From positions 170,422 to 234,421 of the forward strand of contig CBDCTQ010000055.1 of assembly GCA_965222105.1 (NCBI GenBank): a stretch of 64,000 nt of DNA. Reading direction: 5' to 3'. A program made the translations under genes and the position numbers. Of the stretch, positions 1-7,718 are shown piece after piece (position 1 is the first letter of the stretch; the number at the start of each line of letters is the position of its first letter). Source of the DNA: CALGLS01 sp965222105. Its GTDB lineage: Bacteria > Bacteroidota > Bacteroidia > Chitinophagales > Saprospiraceae. A model generated the notes under the pieces. The model did no database searches. It worked only from the letters and a program-made list of their open reading frames with translations, and was not told the DNA's origin.

Positions 1-351
1 GGCGCTTACAACAGAACACTTACGCCCTTCGGTTTTCAGTCGGAGGAACGCACCTTTTGGGAAGCACCTGAAACCTATTTCAGTATGTCGCCCTTCATGC
101 ACGCCGATAAGATCAAGACGCCGCTTCTGCTGGTCCACGGCGAAGCCGACAACAACTCCGGCACCTTTCCCATGCAAAGCGAACGGTTTTATGGCGCTCT
201 GAAAGGGCACGGAGCCAATGTCCGGCTGGTGATGTTGCCCCACGAAAGCCACGGCTACCGCGCCCGCGAATCGATCATGCACATGCTGTGGGAAATGACG
301 GAGTGGATGGACAAACACGTTAAAAACAAAACTGTATCGGCTAAACCTTAA
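1..351 (+). CDS. S9 family (prolyl oligopeptidase-type) peptidase, C-terminal fragment
   Basis: The frame is open from base 1, so only the last 116 codons are present and the 5' part lies outside the window. The visible segment is the end of an alpha/beta-hydrolase catalytic domain. LLLVHGEADNNSGTFP carries the usual acid residue and HESHGY carries the catalytic His; the nucleophile Ser would be upstream. The run SPFMHADKIKTPLLLVHGE, with a wide spacing to HESHGY, resembles the S9 group that includes glutamyl endopeptidases, so a secreted or periplasmic peptidase is the best guess. It is followed by a strong hairpin and faces the curli operon convergently. Confidence 0.8.
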   Translation, partial: GAYNRTLTPFGFQSEERTFWEAPETYFSMSPFMHADKIKTPLLLVHGEADNNSGTFPMQSERFYGALKGHGANVRLVMLPHESHGYRARESIMHMLWEMTEWMDKHVKNKTVSAKP

Positions 352-367
352 AAGAGGCAACTAAAAA

Positions 368-416
368 GACACAAAAGACGACGGCGGTACAAGCAATTGC
401 ACCGCCGTTTTGTGTC
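368..416. terminator. bidirectional terminator between convergent genes
   Basis: Inverted arms ACGGCGGT (381-388) and ACCGCCGT (401-408) are extended by GACACAAAA (368-376) and TTTTGTGTC (408-416). The A/T tracts on both sides let it work for the peptidase gene on the plus strand and for the curli operon on the minus strand. Confidence 0.75.
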
Positions 417-486
417 AGCCTTTGCGGGAAATCAGTGAATGGGTATCAACAAAAACTATGTATGTAGGCGTATTGTTGGAGAGGCA

Positions 487-1971
487 TTATTTCCACTCCG
501 GGGTGATGGCGTTTTCAAACAACAGGGTGCGGTCGGTGCCGTTGAGGGTTGTTCGCCAGATGTTGTTGGGGGAGATGCCGTCGTTGTTGGTGTTTACAAA
601 AATGACGAAAGCCCCATCCGGCGAAAACCGGGCATCGAGGTCGTTGGTGCCGGGGCTTTTGCTGCCCGACAAGTCGACGACCTGTTGGTTGTTCAGGTTT
701 TTTATGTAAATGCGGGCATCCAGTTGGCGCCCTTCCTGATTTTCAAAACCGGCAGCGTCATGGGTGTACAGTATAGAGGAGCCAGGGATGGAAAACATTG
801 GCCCCCCGGTTTTTCCCGGAAGGTTGGAAAAAACCTGATTGAGGTAACTGCCGTTTTCATTGAAGGTAAAGATAAACGAGTCGTAGGGGTTGGCCCCGAC
901 CGTTCTGGCCACAATGATGTTGCCTTGCCCTGTCCAGTCGCATTCTGCAAAACGATAGCCGGCAGGTGCTTCCGCAAATTCGCTCAACCCACTACCATCG
1001 GCGTTGATGGTGTAGAGATGAGCGTTGTTCATATATAACAATTTACTTCCATCGGGCGACCAGCAGAAGTCGAGGTCGAGGTTGTCGGTGCCGGCGATGG
1101 GGAGGGAGGTGAGTTGATAAGCATCGGTGCCGTCGCGGTTCATGATGAAGATATGGGGCTCAATATTGGCATCGGAAATGTAGGCGATCCTGGTGCGGGA
1201 AGGGTTCATGCGGGGCCGCCAATGGTGGCTGTTGCCGAACGTCAGTTGGATGGCATTTCCATCTTCGTCGGACGAAAAAAGCTGGTAGAGCCCCTCCGTT
1301 TCTCTGGCGAACAGAAAGCGGTGATCCGGAAAAGGGGTGGTTGTAAACTGCCATACATCGCTGTACACCGGTTCATTGGTGCCGTCGTATACCACTACCT
1401 GCCAGAAATAAGTCCGGTTGTAATTTAGGGAAACCGCCACAGAAGGCTCACTGATCTGATCGGCCACCAAAAGGGTTTCGGCAGGAGTCGTCGTGAAAAG
1501 CGTGACGTCGTAAAGTAGAGGATCTTCGTCGGGGTCGGTGGCCGTCCAGCTAAGGGTCAGTTCTACCGGGTGGTCGTCACTTCCAGGTGTTGGAATCGGA
1601 TCAGATGCCGGTGTCGGCAAAGCACTATTGAGCGTATCTGGCTGCATGTGAAAGACTACGTTGCTCGACTGGTGGCCATAGACCGCTATCGACTGAACGG
1701 AGGTGATAAACCCATCTTTTTCGGCGCGAACACTGTAAGAACTAGCTGCGACATTTTCGAGTGCAAACCGCCCGGCAGCATCGGTCAACACCGTACTGGT
1801 AGGAGGATTGGTCGAAATGGTAACGTCCGCCAAGGGTGTGCCGTCGCTGTCGAGAAATACTTCTCCGAACAAAGAGCCAAATACTTGCGGCTCGAAGGGA
1901 TCTTCCTGACAGGAAAACACCGTCAGAAGCAGTATCCATAGTCCACCAACTAGCCATCGGATTTTCATCAT
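487..1971 (-). CDS. lipoprotein with carboxypeptidase-regulatory-like domain, FnIII-like domain and PD40 beta-propeller, last gene of curli operon
   Basis: About 494 aa. The N-terminus is a hydrophobic stretch ending VFSC, a plausible lipobox, so it is probably an outer-membrane lipoprotein. Residues ~35-110 look like a carboxypeptidase regulatory-like Ig fold (GEVFLDSDGTPLADVTI...DAAGRFALENV). Residues ~135-212 look FnIII-like (LSWTATDPDEDPLLYDV). From ~215 on there are WD40-like/TolB-like PD40 blades (MNPSRTRIAYISD, WSPDGSKLLYM, FSPDGAFVIFV). The first in-frame codon (1974) is TTG, but an ATG at 1971 overlaps the csgG stop as TGATG, which points to translational coupling with csgG. The role is unknown; coupling suggests an accessory part of the curli secretion complex or a surface binding protein. 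Confidence 0.75.
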   Translation of the reverse strand: MMKIRWLVGGLWILLLTVFSCQEDPFEPQVFGSLFGEVFLDSDGTPLADVTISTNPPTSTVLTDAAGRFALENVAASSYSVRAEKDGFITSVQSIAVYGHQSSNVVFHMQPDTLNSALPTPASDPIPTPGSDDHPVELTLSWTATDPDEDPLLYDVTLFTTTPAETLLVADQISEPSVAVSLNYNRTYFWQVVVYDGTNEPVYSDVWQFTTTPFPDHRFLFARETEGLYQLFSSDEDGNAIQLTFGNSHHWRPRMNPSRTRIAYISDANIEPHIFIMNRDGTDAYQLTSLPIAGTDNLDLDFCWSPDGSKLLYMNNAHLYTINADGSGLSEFAEAPAGYRFAECDWTGQGNIIVARTVGANPYDSFIFTFNENGSYLNQVFSNLPGKTGGPMFSIPGSSILYTHDAAGFENQEGRQLDARIYIKNLNNQQVVDLSGSKSPGTNDLDARFSPDGAFVIFVNTNNDGISPNNIWRTTLNGTDRTLLFENAITPEWK

Positions 1972-3428
1972 CAATCGAAATTGCTTTTGTAATCAAATTT
2001 CCGGTTGCCCGAAAGGGTCTTGCCGAAGTAATAATTGAATCCTACGTTTATCCGCCAGTACAGATCGTTGTATTTTCCTTGTTCGATCTGGTCGAGCATG
2101 TCGCTGAAAATATAACTGTAGTCGAAGGAGGCCAACAGACCCAGTCGCTTATTGAGAATGTATTCCACCCCAATGCCGCCGTGTACTTTTGGGTACCAAT
2201 TGTTGGAATAATCGAACCGCGATGATTCATTGGCTGTAATAAAGCCGGCACCTGCATGGAGGAAGGGGCTCAACAGGTCGTAAGGCAAAAACCGGTACCA
2301 CCCCTGCAATTCGACATAGGTCACCTTCGACTGATAAAAGGGGTCGGTATACAAACGGCTGAGGCCATAGCTCAACCCGAACGTCATATTGGGAGACCTG
2401 GAAAAGCGGAGTCCCAACTCTACCCCCGTCCGGAATGCCGGATTGGGATAATCGCCTTTGTAGAGCAGGCTGCTGGTGCCGCCATAGAAAGCGAATGCTT
2501 TTCGGCGGTTGTTGATGCTTTTGCCAAAAATATCGGTCTGTGGTACGTTCTCTTTTTCTTTTTTATAGTCGAGGATGGTTTTGTCGACCATCATGCGGGG
2601 CTCTTTGAGTTCCCAAAACCCGTCGATGATGCCTTCGATCACCAGGCTTTGGACGGCTTTTTCGATGGCTTCGGTGACGGCGAGCTCTGAGGGTTCGTTG
2701 TAGGTGAATCCGGTTTCGGCTTCAAGGAGCCGGCCGAATTTTACAAACCGGAACAGCCCCACGTCGACGGCTTGGGACAAAATGGTTTTAGAGCTGTACA
2801 CCGTTTTGAGTACCTTGCCGTTGCTGGTGGACACGGCCCGCAGATAGATGGTTACGCGGTCTTGCCGGTACTGTCCCGAAGCTCCGGCGCCAAAATACCG
2901 CAGCCCGGCGCCGCCGGTGATCACGTTGGCATCGTAGGAGATGATCCCGCCTTCGATCAATACCCCGGCATACAGCAGGGCGGGCAGCAGTTGGGTTTCT
3001 CCACCGGCGGCCTTATATTGCTCGCGGCTGGAGCGGATGATCTTCCGTTCGTTGAGGAGATTGCCCACGTTTTCCCTTTCGATGGGGATGAACCAGTCGG
3101 AATCGTCCAGGGCTTTGATCAGGATAGTGGTGGCGCCCTGCGTGACGGCAGTCGACCAACTGGTTCCGTTTTCGGTGGGCTTGTATTGGCCCGTCTGGTC
3201 GCGGAATTTGTATACAGCAACGATGATCTTTTCTTTGGCGGGAGGTAGGCTTTTAAGGATCGCCGTTTCGCGGGTTTCCTCTCCCAGACGAGCTGGCGAC
3301 GACTCGAATGATTGCCGGAACAGGGTGCCACAACCGGAAAGGAGAACTACCAGACAGAGGGTGGCCCCTAGTCGTAGTGCGTTTTTCAGCAACTTGATAT
3401 TTTTTAGGTCGTTGTTTCGATAGTGCAT
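1971..3428 (-). CDS. csgG: CsgG-family curli secretion pore lipoprotein with C-terminal outer-membrane barrel
   Basis: About 485 aa from the ATG at 3428; an ATG at 3470 is also in frame but would put extra charged residues before the signal sequence. The signal peptide ends in lipobox LLSGC. The CsgG domain follows (IIVAVYKFRDQTGQYKP, STAVTQGATTILIKALDDS, WFIPIERENVGNLLNERKIIR, VITGGAGLRYFGAGASGQYRQDRVTIYLRAV). E. coli CsgG is about 277 aa; here about 190 further residues form a barrel-like domain (FGLSYGLSRLYTDPF, GGIGVEYILNKRLGLLASFDYSYIFSD, ending INVGFNYYFGK). CsgG forms the nonameric outer-membrane channel for curli subunits. The extra domain may sit as a separate OmpA/OmpW-like barrel. 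A 229-bp gap separates it from csgF, so it may also have its own promoter. Confidence 0.88.
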   Translation of the reverse strand: MHYRNNDLKNIKLLKNALRLGATLCLVVLLSGCGTLFRQSFESSPARLGEETRETAILKSLPPAKEKIIVAVYKFRDQTGQYKPTENGTSWSTAVTQGATTILIKALDDSDWFIPIERENVGNLLNERKIIRSSREQYKAAGGETQLLPALLYAGVLIEGGIISYDANVITGGAGLRYFGAGASGQYRQDRVTIYLRAVSTSNGKVLKTVYSSKTILSQAVDVGLFRFVKFGRLLEAETGFTYNEPSELAVTEAIEKAVQSLVIEGIIDGFWELKEPRMMVDKTILDYKKEKENVPQTDIFGKSINNRRKAFAFYGGTSSLLYKGDYPNPAFRTGVELGLRFSRSPNMTFGLSYGLSRLYTDPFYQSKVTYVELQGWYRFLPYDLLSPFLHAGAGFITANESSRFDYSNNWYPKVHGGIGVEYILNKRLGLLASFDYSYIFSDMLDQIEQGKYNDLYWRINVGFNYYFGKTLSGNRKFDYKSNFD

Positions 3429-3657
3429 GGCCAATTTGTTTCTATGCCTGGCGCAAAACGGGAATCGCATGCCAAGTACATGCTGTTGTTATCAATGCCC
3501 AAAGTTGAACAGATGATTAATAAATAAAAAAGGAGAGGAATTGTGTGTTAAGGACTGTCAAATAGAGGGGTTAGTAAAACTAGTGAAAATCAGGGACTTT
3601 TTGAATTGTTTGGGCCAGAAAATGTCGTAAAAATGGTGACAAACGTCTTTCAGTGCC

Positions 3658-4104
3658 CTAAAAATAAGGTATTACGATCTGTGTTTGGTCGCCCGACACT
3701 ACATCGATGATGGAAATGGACAATCCCTCCAGAGTGGAACCAATGTCGATTTGAAAATCTCCGATGGTATACAAGCCCTCTTCGAGGCCGTCTTCACCGA
3801 ATTGATTAATCACGAGCTCTCTCGACAATTGGTTGAGGAGCTGGCGGTTGAGGCTTTCTGTAAAAAAGTCGATGGAATTGGTCGAACTGGAGCCAACGGA
3901 TCCGTCTTCCGGTTCGGTAAGGTCCTGTACCTGTGCCGACGACAACAACCAGTTGTAGTTGAAGGTATCGCCCCCGAAGGCCGGATTTTTGGGTTTGTAC
4001 ACCAGGTCTTGGGCCATAAGATTTCCCGAAAGGAGGCCGAAAATAACCCATACCATTGCGATAGGCAAGGTGTGAAAACCTGGTTTGGAAAAATATTTTT
4101 TCAT
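3658..4104 (-). CDS. csgF: CsgF-family curli assembly factor
   Basis: 148 aa with a Sec signal peptide (MKKYFSKPGF... cleaved near MAQ). The mature N-terminus QDLVYKPKNPAFGGDTFNYNWLLSSAQ matches the conserved CsgF start (LVY.P.NPsFGG..lN...LL..A). In the known system this segment inserts into the CsgG pore, and the remainder helps nucleate the curlin fibre at the surface. The C-terminal part (YTIGDFQIDIGSTLEGLSISIIDVVSGDQTQIVIPYF) also fits. It follows csgE by 19 bp on the same strand. Confidence 0.9.
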   Translation of the reverse strand: MKKYFSKPGFHTLPIAMVWVIFGLLSGNLMAQDLVYKPKNPAFGGDTFNYNWLLSSAQVQDLTEPEDGSVGSSSTNSIDFFTESLNRQLLNQLSRELVINQFGEDGLEEGLYTIGDFQIDIGSTLEGLSISIIDVVSGDQTQIVIPYF

Positions 4105-4123
4105 AGTTGTCTTTATTTGTATT

Positions 4124-4879
4124 TCAATAAATCCCCGATCCTTTCTGGTCTTCGTTGCCCATTTGTTGTTTGAGGTTTTCGGTGTTGTCGAGGTGGTGCC
4201 GCAGGAGGCGAATGGCTTGCTCTACCTGTGCGCCAATCAATTCGTAGCGGGGTTGCAGAAATCGTTGCAGCAACACCTGGTCGTTGACTTCAACGGCTAT
4301 GCGGGCACTCCGTCCGCGCGACGGAAGCTCTCTGATGGTGATGGAATAATCCTTGGCGTTGGGAGGTGGTGACCATTTGTTGTAAAACAACTCATAGAAA
4401 TCGCGGGCCGGTTTTGAGCGGGTCTCGTCGATGATAAGACCGTCAATTTCAATGGCATCTGAGGTGGAGTTGACTTTCGGAGCAGTCGTGGTATTTATAC
4501 TGGGAGGCATGCCTTGTTGCAAGGTGTCGGTGCGGATTATTTTTTGTTGATCCAGGATGGATAATACGATCCGGTAATGATCCTGTATGCTGGCATTGAC
4601 TATGGTTTTGGCCAATGCGACATAAGTATTTGGCTCAGCCTTAAATTGTCCGCTCTGGTTGTTGCGCGACTGCCCGGCAGGTCCTGATTTTATAATTTCC
4701 ATGACGTAATGAAGGGAGACTGCTTTGGGGCCTGCATTTCGGAGCATCCCGGTAATAAATAAAGAATCCCCCGTGGTTTGTTTTTCAATCCAGGAGGTGA
4801 TTTGCGTTTTTGCCGGTTGACATCCGACGAGTAGCAGCAGCATTAAAAGCTTAATAGTGTTACAAAATCTTTTTTTCAT
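4124..4879 (-). CDS. csgE: CsgE-family curli secretion factor with N-terminal CsgH-like domain
   Basis: 251 aa. The N-terminus has lipobox LLVGC (Cys at residue ~20), so this CsgE is probably lipid-anchored, unlike the soluble periplasmic CsgE of E. coli. Residues ~140-250 are CsgE (LIIDETRSKPARDFYELFYNKW, SITIRELPSRGRSARIAVEVND, LLQRFLQPRYELI). Residues ~30-125 resemble the CsgH/CsgC-type Ig fold: ITGMLRNAGPKAVSLHYVMEI followed by KSGPAGQSRNNQSGQF, the typical KSG..G.S...QSG signature. CsgH and CsgC inhibit premature amyloid formation and CsgE gates CsgG, so this protein may couple both tasks. The domain call for the N-terminus is mine from motif memory. Confidence 0.87.
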   Translation of the reverse strand: MKKRFCNTIKLLMLLLLVGCQPAKTQITSWIEKQTTGDSLFITGMLRNAGPKAVSLHYVMEIIKSGPAGQSRNNQSGQFKAEPNTYVALAKTIVNASIQDHYRIVLSILDQQKIIRTDTLQQGMPPSINTTTAPKVNSTSDAIEIDGLIIDETRSKPARDFYELFYNKWSPPPNAKDYSITIRELPSRGRSARIAVEVNDQVLLQRFLQPRYELIGAQVEQAIRLLRHHLDNTENLKQQMGNEDQKGSGIY

Positions 4880-4928
4880 CCAAATAAATTTGGAAAATGG
4901 ATGTTACATGCCAGATTCGATAAACAAG

Positions 4929-5483
4929 TCAAAAAGAGGATTGCCTGATCTCTATTCTGAGGCCGTCGCCCCGCTGGATGACCTGAAAGTCTTTGGTGTT
5001 GATGCCTTCCAGGATGTGGACGATCTCGTTGTCGTTGCCCTCCTGAATAAATTCGACGTTGATCTGGTTGCTGTTAACCAGTTCCTGGATGATGGTGTTG
5101 TTGCTTCCGATTTGGAGGATGGCGATGTTGTTTTCGTTGCCTTCCAGCAACAGGGAGTAGAAATTGTTTTGGCCATCCTGAATGAGTACGGTTTGGTTGG
5201 CCGATCCGGTTTGCTGCATAACGGCCACGTTGAAGTCGCCCGTTTGCAGGGCCCGTGTCAGGTTGATGGCAGCGTCGCTGGTTTGGGTTTGAATGAGTTG
5301 GAGCTCATTCTCGTCGCCGATCTGTTCGATATAGGCCTCATTGCCGTCGCCGCTGAGGTCGTTGATCAACAGCTCAGTGGGTTGCAGCAATTGATCTTCG
5401 GTCGAAAGTAATTGACCGTACAAACCACTTGCAGCCCACAGAAGCGACAGCAAAACAATAAATAGGGGTCTATTGATCAGCAT
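4929..5483 (-). CDS. curlin-repeat protein (smaller curli subunit, possible nucleator)
   Basis: 184 aa with a signal peptide (MLINRPLFIVLLSLLWAASGLYG). From residue ~45 on it consists of curlin repeats of the Q-x-G-x-x-N type (EQIGDENELQLIQTQ, LQTGDFNVAVMQQTGSANQT, IQDGQNNFYSLLLEGNENNIAILQIGSNN, IQEGNDNEIVHI). Repeats are fewer and less regular than in the upstream curlin, as in CsgB-like minor subunits. An 82-bp spacer with a 15-bp perfect hairpin separates it from the upstream curlin gene; csgE follows after 49 bp. Which of the two curlins is nucleator or main subunit cannot be settled from sequence alone. Confidence 0.85.
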   Translation of the reverse strand: MLINRPLFIVLLSLLWAASGLYGQLLSTEDQLLQPTELLINDLSGDGNEAYIEQIGDENELQLIQTQTSDAAINLTRALQTGDFNVAVMQQTGSANQTVLIQDGQNNFYSLLLEGNENNIAILQIGSNNTIIQELVNSNQINVEFIQEGNDNEIVHILEGINTKDFQVIQRGDGLRIEIRQSSF

Positions 5484-5497
5484 AAAAGAACAGATTT

Positions 5498-5543
5498 AGT
5501 TGGCGTTTTCCAATCAAAATAGGAGGACTGGAAAACGCCAACT
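5498..5543 (-). promoter_or_regulatory. 15-bp perfect hairpin between the two curlin genes
   Basis: Arms AGTTGGCGTTTTCCA (5498-5512) and TGGAAAACGCCAACT (5529-5543) are perfectly complementary with a 16-nt loop. On the transcript the hairpin lies 22 nt after the first curlin stop codon and ends 14 nt before the second curlin ATG. There is no U-run after it, so it is more likely a processing/stability or translation-control element than an intrinsic terminator. It could raise output of the upstream curlin relative to the rest of the operon (inference). Confidence 0.6.
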
Positions 5544-5565
5544 GTGATGATGCAAATGTCCAATA

Positions 5566-6411
5566 TTACTGGTCAGATTGAGACACAGTAGCCCGGTTGG
5601 TGTTACCCGTTTGAAGGATAATGCTGTTGTTGGTATTGCTGATCTGGGTGTTGGTGCCTTCGTTGCCGTTTCCGGTTTGGTAGATGGCGGAAGCATTTTC
5701 GTTGCCTGTTTGCGACAGGGTGGCGGTGTTGGCATTGCCAAACTGCTCGATCAATACTTCGTTTTCGCCACCGGCGTAGTTGTTGTTACCGGTTTGGCTG
5801 GCGGTAAGGCTGTTGCCGTCGCCTTCCTGACGGGCACCGATGTTGTTCGACAAACCGTCTTGTGTGATAACGGAGGTGTTGCCGTCGCCAATTTGGTCGA
5901 GGAACGCACCGCTGCCTTCGCTATTGGCTTGGTCCATGGTAGAGAGGTTGTTGTTACCCACGGTTTGAGAGAACAAGGTGTTGGTACCTGTACCGGCGGA
6001 TGTCTGGAGGGTTTGGTTGTTGTCACCTTCCTGAATGGCGGTGGCTGTGTTACCGGAACCGTTGAGGTCTTGAAGTACGTTGTTGTTCATGCCGGTTTGA
6101 GCGGCGGTCGTGCTGTTGTCGCTGCCTACGAGCAGAGTGGTGTTGGTGTTGAGGTCTCCCACTTGCGCAACGTTGACGATGTTGTTGTCGCCGGCAGAAC
6201 CGACGTCGCTGGTGTTGCTGCCTCCTCCCTGGCTGACAACGATGTCGCTGGTATTGCCTTCCTGGATGACAACCGATTTATTGTCGGCACCAACCTGAGT
6301 GACGTCTGCTACGTTGTCGTCACCAATTTGCTCCAGGTTACTGAGGTTGCCTTGAGCATAAATTAGTGTAGCGGAAATAAATAAGGCGAAAAATAGGACT
6401 GTTTTTTTCAT
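5566..6411 (-). CDS. curlin-repeat protein (major curli subunit candidate)
   Basis: 281 aa, signal peptide MKKTVLFFALFISATLIYAQ, then roughly a dozen curlin repeats across the whole mature protein with Gln and Asn at fixed spacing (LEQIGDDNVADVTQVGADN, AQVGDLNTNTTLLVGSDN, ARQEGDGNSLTASQTGNNN, LSQTGNENASAIYQTGNGN). This is the expected pattern of an amyloid beta-solenoid fibre subunit exported through CsgG. It is the first gene of the curli block and the longest curlin. A long reading frame exists antisense to it, but that follows from the repetitive codon pattern. No perfect promoter is visible; a TACCTTTG box lies at 6657-6664, about 245 nt before the ATG. Confidence 0.9.
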   Translation of the reverse strand: MKKTVLFFALFISATLIYAQGNLSNLEQIGDDNVADVTQVGADNKSVVIQEGNTSDIVVSQGGGSNTSDVGSAGDNNIVNVAQVGDLNTNTTLLVGSDNSTTAAQTGMNNNVLQDLNGSGNTATAIQEGDNNQTLQTSAGTGTNTLFSQTVGNNNLSTMDQANSEGSGAFLDQIGDGNTSVITQDGLSNNIGARQEGDGNSLTASQTGNNNYAGGENEVLIEQFGNANTATLSQTGNENASAIYQTGNGNEGTNTQISNTNNSIILQTGNTNRATVSQSDQ

Positions 6412-6709
6412 GAATACGCTCTTTTAAAGGTGGTTAAAAAATTGTAAGTTTAGTGTTAAAAAAGTGAAATTTTTATTAATACAAGGAACATTGCCAGCCG
6501 GTCTTTTGCCGAAAGGCAATTACCTGACCAACCCATGAGTTGCAGGTAGCGAATGGAGGTGATTTCCGAATATAGTAACGGTTAGTTGATTGAAGTGGGG
6601 GGTTGTAAGTTGGGGTAGTGTTGGGATAGTACAATCGGTTAGCCTCGGAGCAGTAGCAAAGGTATTGCAACAAGCGGATTTGTTCTATACCAACAAGTTG
6701 GGATTTTCA

Positions 6710-7390
6710 CTACGTATTTATACGTAAACTATAATTTTGGCCGGACATCTTGCCCAGATAGTACTTCACCAGCCCCACGGTGTTTTTCACTTTTAGTTTT
6801 TGGATAAGGTTTCGCCGGTGTGTTTCCACCGTTCGCTGGCTTATAAAAAGCTGACGGGCAATCTCTTTATTGGTCAGCTCATTGGCGATGCATTCCAGTA
6901 TTTCCAGCTCCCGGTTGGTGAGTTGCTTATGGGAAGATTTGGATTTGTTGGCAAGACTGCTGACTGCTTTGTAAGTCAATATTTTTTCAGAAATGGATTT
7001 AGAAAAATAGCTTCCTCCCTGTGCTACCGCCAGTATGGCTGCCAGCAGTTCTTCTTTGCTGCAATCTTTCGATAAAAAACCCTTTGCTCCCACATCCAGC
7101 AATGCCGATACCTGGCTGGGGTCACAATGCCAACTCAACACGAGGACTTTGATGCCGCTCTCCTCCTTTAGTATCCGCTTGCAGGTATTCAACCCGTTGA
7201 GTGTCGGCATATTCAGGTCGAGCAATAGCAGATCGACCCGCCGCTCTCTGACCAGTTGTACAGCCGCCTGCCCATCCGATGCTTCTCCCACCACTTCGAC
7301 ATATGGTGCACCGCTCAAAAGGGCCACCACACCACTGCGAAATAACCTATGATCGTCAGCAACAACAATATGTACTTTATCTCTTTCCAT
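6710..7390 (-). CDS. NarL/FixJ-family response regulator next to curli genes
   Basis: 226 aa from the ATG at 7390; a TTG nine bases further upstream is less likely. The receiver domain has acidic residues ADDHRLF, phospho-acceptor D58 (LLLLDLNMPTLNG) and Lys in FLSKDCS. The usual Thr/Ser switch residue is in VLSWHCD. The LuxR-type HTH is LTNRELEILECIANELTNKEIARQLFISQRTVETHRRNLIQKL. No cognate histidine kinase lies beside it. It sits 298 bp upstream of the first curlin gene on the same strand, so it is a good candidate for a CsgD-like activator of curli. Unlike E. coli CsgD its receiver appears intact. Confidence 0.88.
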   Translation of the reverse strand: MERDKVHIVVADDHRLFRSGVVALLSGAPYVEVVGEASDGQAAVQLVRERRVDLLLLDLNMPTLNGLNTCKRILKEESGIKVLVLSWHCDPSQVSALLDVGAKGFLSKDCSKEELLAAILAVAQGGSYFSKSISEKILTYKAVSSLANKSKSSHKQLTNRELEILECIANELTNKEIARQLFISQRTVETHRRNLIQKLKVKNTVGLVKYYLGKMSGQNYSLRINT

Positions 7391-7718
7391 AAGCGACAAA
7401 ATTTTTACATTATCGGGGAATTGTCCAGTTGCCTAAGGGGGGATAGCTCCCTGAAATGCGCCCGGCATCAGACAGCTTTTGAGGCAGTAAAATATACCCG
7501 CAATGCTACTCAAGGAGCATCGGAAAATCACGGCTAGATGAACCGGTCAGCAAATTCGGGATGAAAAGTGAAAGTGTGGTGATGAAGATGGGCTAAGGCT
7601 CGCTCGAAAATTAAATTAACGACCTAAAAGAGGGAATTTAATTTTTGAGCTTTACTAAGCATAAGGCAAATATAACGATTTTAGTTACATATTTAAAACT
7701 TCAGAGGAGATAATTTCC
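7391..7718. other. 328-bp intergenic region upstream of the response regulator
   Basis: No convincing gene. A minus-strand TATATTTG box (7667-7674) is the best -7 element; there is no good TTTG 19 bp before it. If used, it would give a leader of about 270 nt to the response-regulator ATG. The 3' end of the cyclase gene is upstream on the same strand, so read-through is also possible. Confidence 0.35.

Noticed and set aside
4857..5411. 184-codon frame antisense to the smaller curlin
   Set aside because: Same effect of the repeats; the curlin strand has a signal peptide and operon context.
5578..6366. 262-codon open frame antisense to the long curlin gene
   Set aside because: The regular Gln/Asn/Gly repeat of the curlin gene avoids stop codons on the other strand; the predicted protein has no start context or known motif.
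6476..6673. 65-codon minus frame upstream of the first curlin gene
   Set aside because: No signal peptide or recognisable domain; it fills the leader region and is more likely non-coding.
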